A stretch of 6,990 nt of DNA from NCBI GenBank assembly GCA_002350465.1, contig DEEW01000023.1:5244-12233 (forward strand), written 5' to 3'. The DNA comes from Lachnospiraceae bacterium UBA2868 (GTDB lineage: Bacteria > Bacillota_A > Clostridia > Lachnospirales > Lachnospiraceae). Shown here in pieces: positions 5,514 to 6,990 of this stretch (positions are counted from its first letter, which is position 1; each line of letters starts with the position of its first letter). The position numbers were made by a program, and so were the translations under genes. The notes beneath the pieces are model-generated. The model ran no database searches. It saw only the letters and a program-made list of their open reading frames with translations, and had not been told where the DNA came from.

Positions 5514-5587
5514 GAACCTTTTTTAACGTTTCTGTTGTCTTTACTTTTGAAAAGATAATTTTGTTCTCTATAGGAAAGAGGGTTACT

Positions 5588-6025
5588 ATGTCACTTAAAC
5601 GAAGAATCAGTGTATATATACTCGCAGCAATTGCTTTTATAACGTTATTTCTTCTGCCTATTATAGGTTTATCCGCTGTCAAAGCGCAGGCCGGAGCAAC
5701 CGATCAGACTGCTGTTTCATCGGACGGCTACGTCTTTTATATTGTTGAAAGCAATGATGTGCCTCTTGCGGCTGCACCTTCGGCAGACGTTTCGGTGTAT
5801 GTTTTCTGGATCACCCTTTCCGCAATTACTGTAATGGTTCTGTTTGTGTACTCGACCTGGTATCTTTCAATTCGCAGAAATCTTTTCGAGTTATCAGGAA
5901 GGCTTTCCCTGTCGGAGCGAAGAGCCTATGATCTGCACTATGGTTTCTTACATCCGGTAAAATCATACCGTCTTGAAAAAGAAGCCGAAGACATGGTTGT
6001 CAGCAGATACTCAAGGTACATTTAG
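5588..6025 (+). CDS. Small exported/membrane protein of unknown function
   Basis: The only plus-strand gene, 145 residues. The start is the ATG at 5588, with GAGGG five bases upstream; the frame stays open further up to a TTG at 5561, which has no ribosome site. The N-terminus (MSLKRRIS) is basic, followed by a hydrophobic segment to about residue 30 and AVKAQAGA, which could be a signal peptidase I site (after Ala35). A short outer segment contains VESNDVPLAAAP (53-64), similar to the linkers that precede the C-terminal membrane helix in clostridial surface proteins. A second helix lies at about 69-91, and then comes a basic, cytoplasmic tail of about 50 residues (SIRRNLFELSGRLSLSERRAYDLHYGF...). 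There is no sortase motif. The gene is divergent from the GGDEF-sigma operon and convergent with rpoC, ending at a shared terminator. I do not recognise a family and assign no function. Confidence 0.7.
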   Translation: MSLKRRISVYILAAIAFITLFLLPIIGLSAVKAQAGATDQTAVSSDGYVFYIVESNDVPLAAAPSADVSVYVFWITLSAITVMVLFVYSTWYLSIRRNLFELSGRLSLSERRAYDLHYGFLHPVKSYRLEKEAEDMVVSRYSRYI

Positions 6026-6079
6026 ATACTGTATCAGCCTCATCGATGTTGCCATACACCGATGGAAATAATCATAACA

Positions 6080-6115
6080 AAACGGAGGAGATTAAATCTC
6101 CTCCGTTTCTTATTT
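6080..6115. terminator. Bidirectional intrinsic terminator between the plus-strand gene and rpoC
   Basis: A perfect 13-base-pair hairpin, AAACGGAGGAGAT with ATCTCCTCCGTTT around a three-base loop (6080-6108). On the plus strand it is followed by TTTCTTATTT (overlapping the stem end), which suits termination of the small membrane protein gene. On the minus strand it is followed by TTTTGTTATGATTATTT, which suits termination of rpoC, whose stop is 23 bases before the stem. Both convergent genes can use it. Confidence 0.85.
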
Positions 6116-6130
6116 CACAATATACGGTTT

Positions 6131-6990
6131 TTATTCTTCCGCATCCGTTACCGCTACTTCCTCCATAACCTCTTCTTCATCAAAAGACTCTTCCAAATCC
6201 TCGGTCATGTCTATAGCGTCTTCATCCTCATCATCGTATACAGGCTTTACCTCTTCGTCCCTCTTAACCTCAAGGCTGTCGGGAAGCGTTGTGTCAAGCA
6301 TAACTTTTCTGTACTGCTTCATGCCTGTACCTGCAGGGATCAGTTTACCGATAATAACATTTTCCTTAAGTCCGATCAGCGGATCAACCTTACCCTTGAT
6401 GGCAGCTTCCGTAAGAACCCTTGTAGTCTCCTGGAATGATGCTGCCGACAGGAATGAGCTTGTTGCAAGACTTGCCTTTGTGATTCCGAGCATTACCTGC
6501 TTAGCTTCAACCGGCTTCTTTCCTTCCGCTACAAGTGCCTCATTGATATCCTCAAGTTCAAGAGCATCAACAAGTGATCCGGGTAACAGATCGGAATCTC
6601 CGTCATCCTCAATACGAACTTTCTTGAGCATCTGACGAACAATCACTTCGATGTGCTTATCGTTGATCTCAACACCCTGAAGTCTGTAAACTCTTTGAAC
6701 TTCGCGGAGCATGTAATCCTGTGCTGCACGAACTCCCTTAATCTTTAATATGTCATGAGGATTAACGGAACCATCCGTCAGCTCGTCGCCGGCCTCTATA
6801 TCCATGCCCTCTTCAGTTATCTTGGAGCGTGAACCGTAGGGAATCAGGTATGTCTTGCTCTCACCTGTTTCATCGTTGGTTACTATAACCTCACGTTTCT
6901 TCTTGGTATCCTGCAATACCGCACGACCTGCGATCTCTGATATAATTGCAAGTCCCTTAGGCTTACGTGCCTCGAACAGCTCCTCGACAC
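6131..6990 (-). CDS. rpoC: DNA-directed RNA polymerase subunit beta' (RpoC), C-terminal part
   Basis: The last 286 codons of the beta' subunit; the 5' part lies beyond the right edge. From the edge the frame reads [21 protein letters not shown], which is the conserved ELFEARxPK block of beta'. Next come the region with TYLIPYGSR, the strongly conserved [20 protein letters not shown] then [20 protein letters not shown], and near the end [20 protein letters not shown] and [14 protein letters not shown], followed by [18 protein letters not shown]. These lie in the clamp and switch region at the C-terminus. The protein ends in an acidic tail of about 40 residues (from [19 protein letters not shown] to the stop), a lineage-specific extension of the sort seen in Clostridia. 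The frame is open across the edge, so the in-frame TTG at 6914-6916 is not a start. It is the core transcription enzyme and, as expected, is unrelated in function to its neighbours; it closes the rpoB-rpoC operon here. Confidence 0.97.
   Translation of the reverse strand, partial: VEELFEARKPKGLAIISEIAGRAVLQDTKKKREVIVTNDETGESKTYLIPYGSRSKITEEGMDIEAGDELTDGSVNPHDILKIKGVRAAQDYMLREVQRVYRLQGVEINDKHIEVIVRQMLKKVRIEDDGDSDLLPGSLVDALELEDINEALVAEGKKPVEAKQVMLGITKASLATSSFLSAASFQETTRVLTEAAIKGKVDPLIGLKENVIIGKLIPAGTGMKQYRKVMLDTTLPDSLEVKRDEEVKPVYDDEDEDAIDMTEDLEESFDEEEVMEEVAVTDAEE

Noticed and set aside
5479..5682. 67-codon minus-strand open frame across the divergent region
   Set aside because: It covers the N-terminus of the plus-strand membrane protein gene and the promoter region; no ribosome site and AT-rich low-complexity translation.
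6207..6635. 142-codon open frame on the plus strand opposite rpoC
   Set aside because: The Ser-rich translation is the reverse of the acidic tail codons of rpoC; it is a shadow.

Overview
The window most resembles a low-to-middle GC Gram-positive of the Clostridia, probably Lachnospiraceae. The reasons are an RpoC with a long acidic C-terminal tail, strong GGAGG-type ribosome binding sites, a DUF4860-type protein next to a type II secretion F protein, and a transglutaminase-like lipoprotein of the kind common in that family. This placement is from recognition only; no search was run.

Layout from right to left, since nearly everything is on the minus strand. At 6131-6990 is the 3' part of rpoC (RNA polymerase beta'), which ends at a bidirectional hairpin terminator at 6080-6115. 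Facing it on the plus strand is one small unrecognised membrane protein gene (5588-6025). Its start lies in a 169-base divergent intergenic region (5419-5587), which also carries a likely minus-strand promoter. From there a tightly packed minus-strand set runs leftward: a membrane protein with a degenerate GGDEF domain (4720-5418), an ECF-type sigma factor (4145-4717), a one-pass membrane protein in the position of its anti-sigma factor (3664-4152), and a transglutaminase-like lipoprotein (2742-3689).

A 111-base gap with strong RNA hairpin potential (about 2655-2740) then precedes a pilus or pseudopilus-type set. This holds a GspF/PilC/ComGB-like inner membrane platform protein (1581-2630), a small pseudopilin-like membrane protein (1246-1584), a DUF4860-type protein (761-1249), a prepilin-like protein (297-737), and another N-terminally anchored protein cut by the window edge (1-293). 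The genes in this set overlap or sit a few bases apart.

Inferred working picture: the sigma/anti-sigma pair senses something at the membrane or cell surface. The transglutaminase-fold lipoprotein acts outside the membrane. The F protein with its N-terminally anchored partners forms a simple type IV pilus or competence-pseudopilus-like machine whose ATPase and prepilin peptidase are not in view. No terminator separates the two sets, so they may be co-transcribed, with the structured gap acting as an internal leader for the pilus part. No tRNA, rRNA, CRISPR array, insertion sequence or phage gene was seen.
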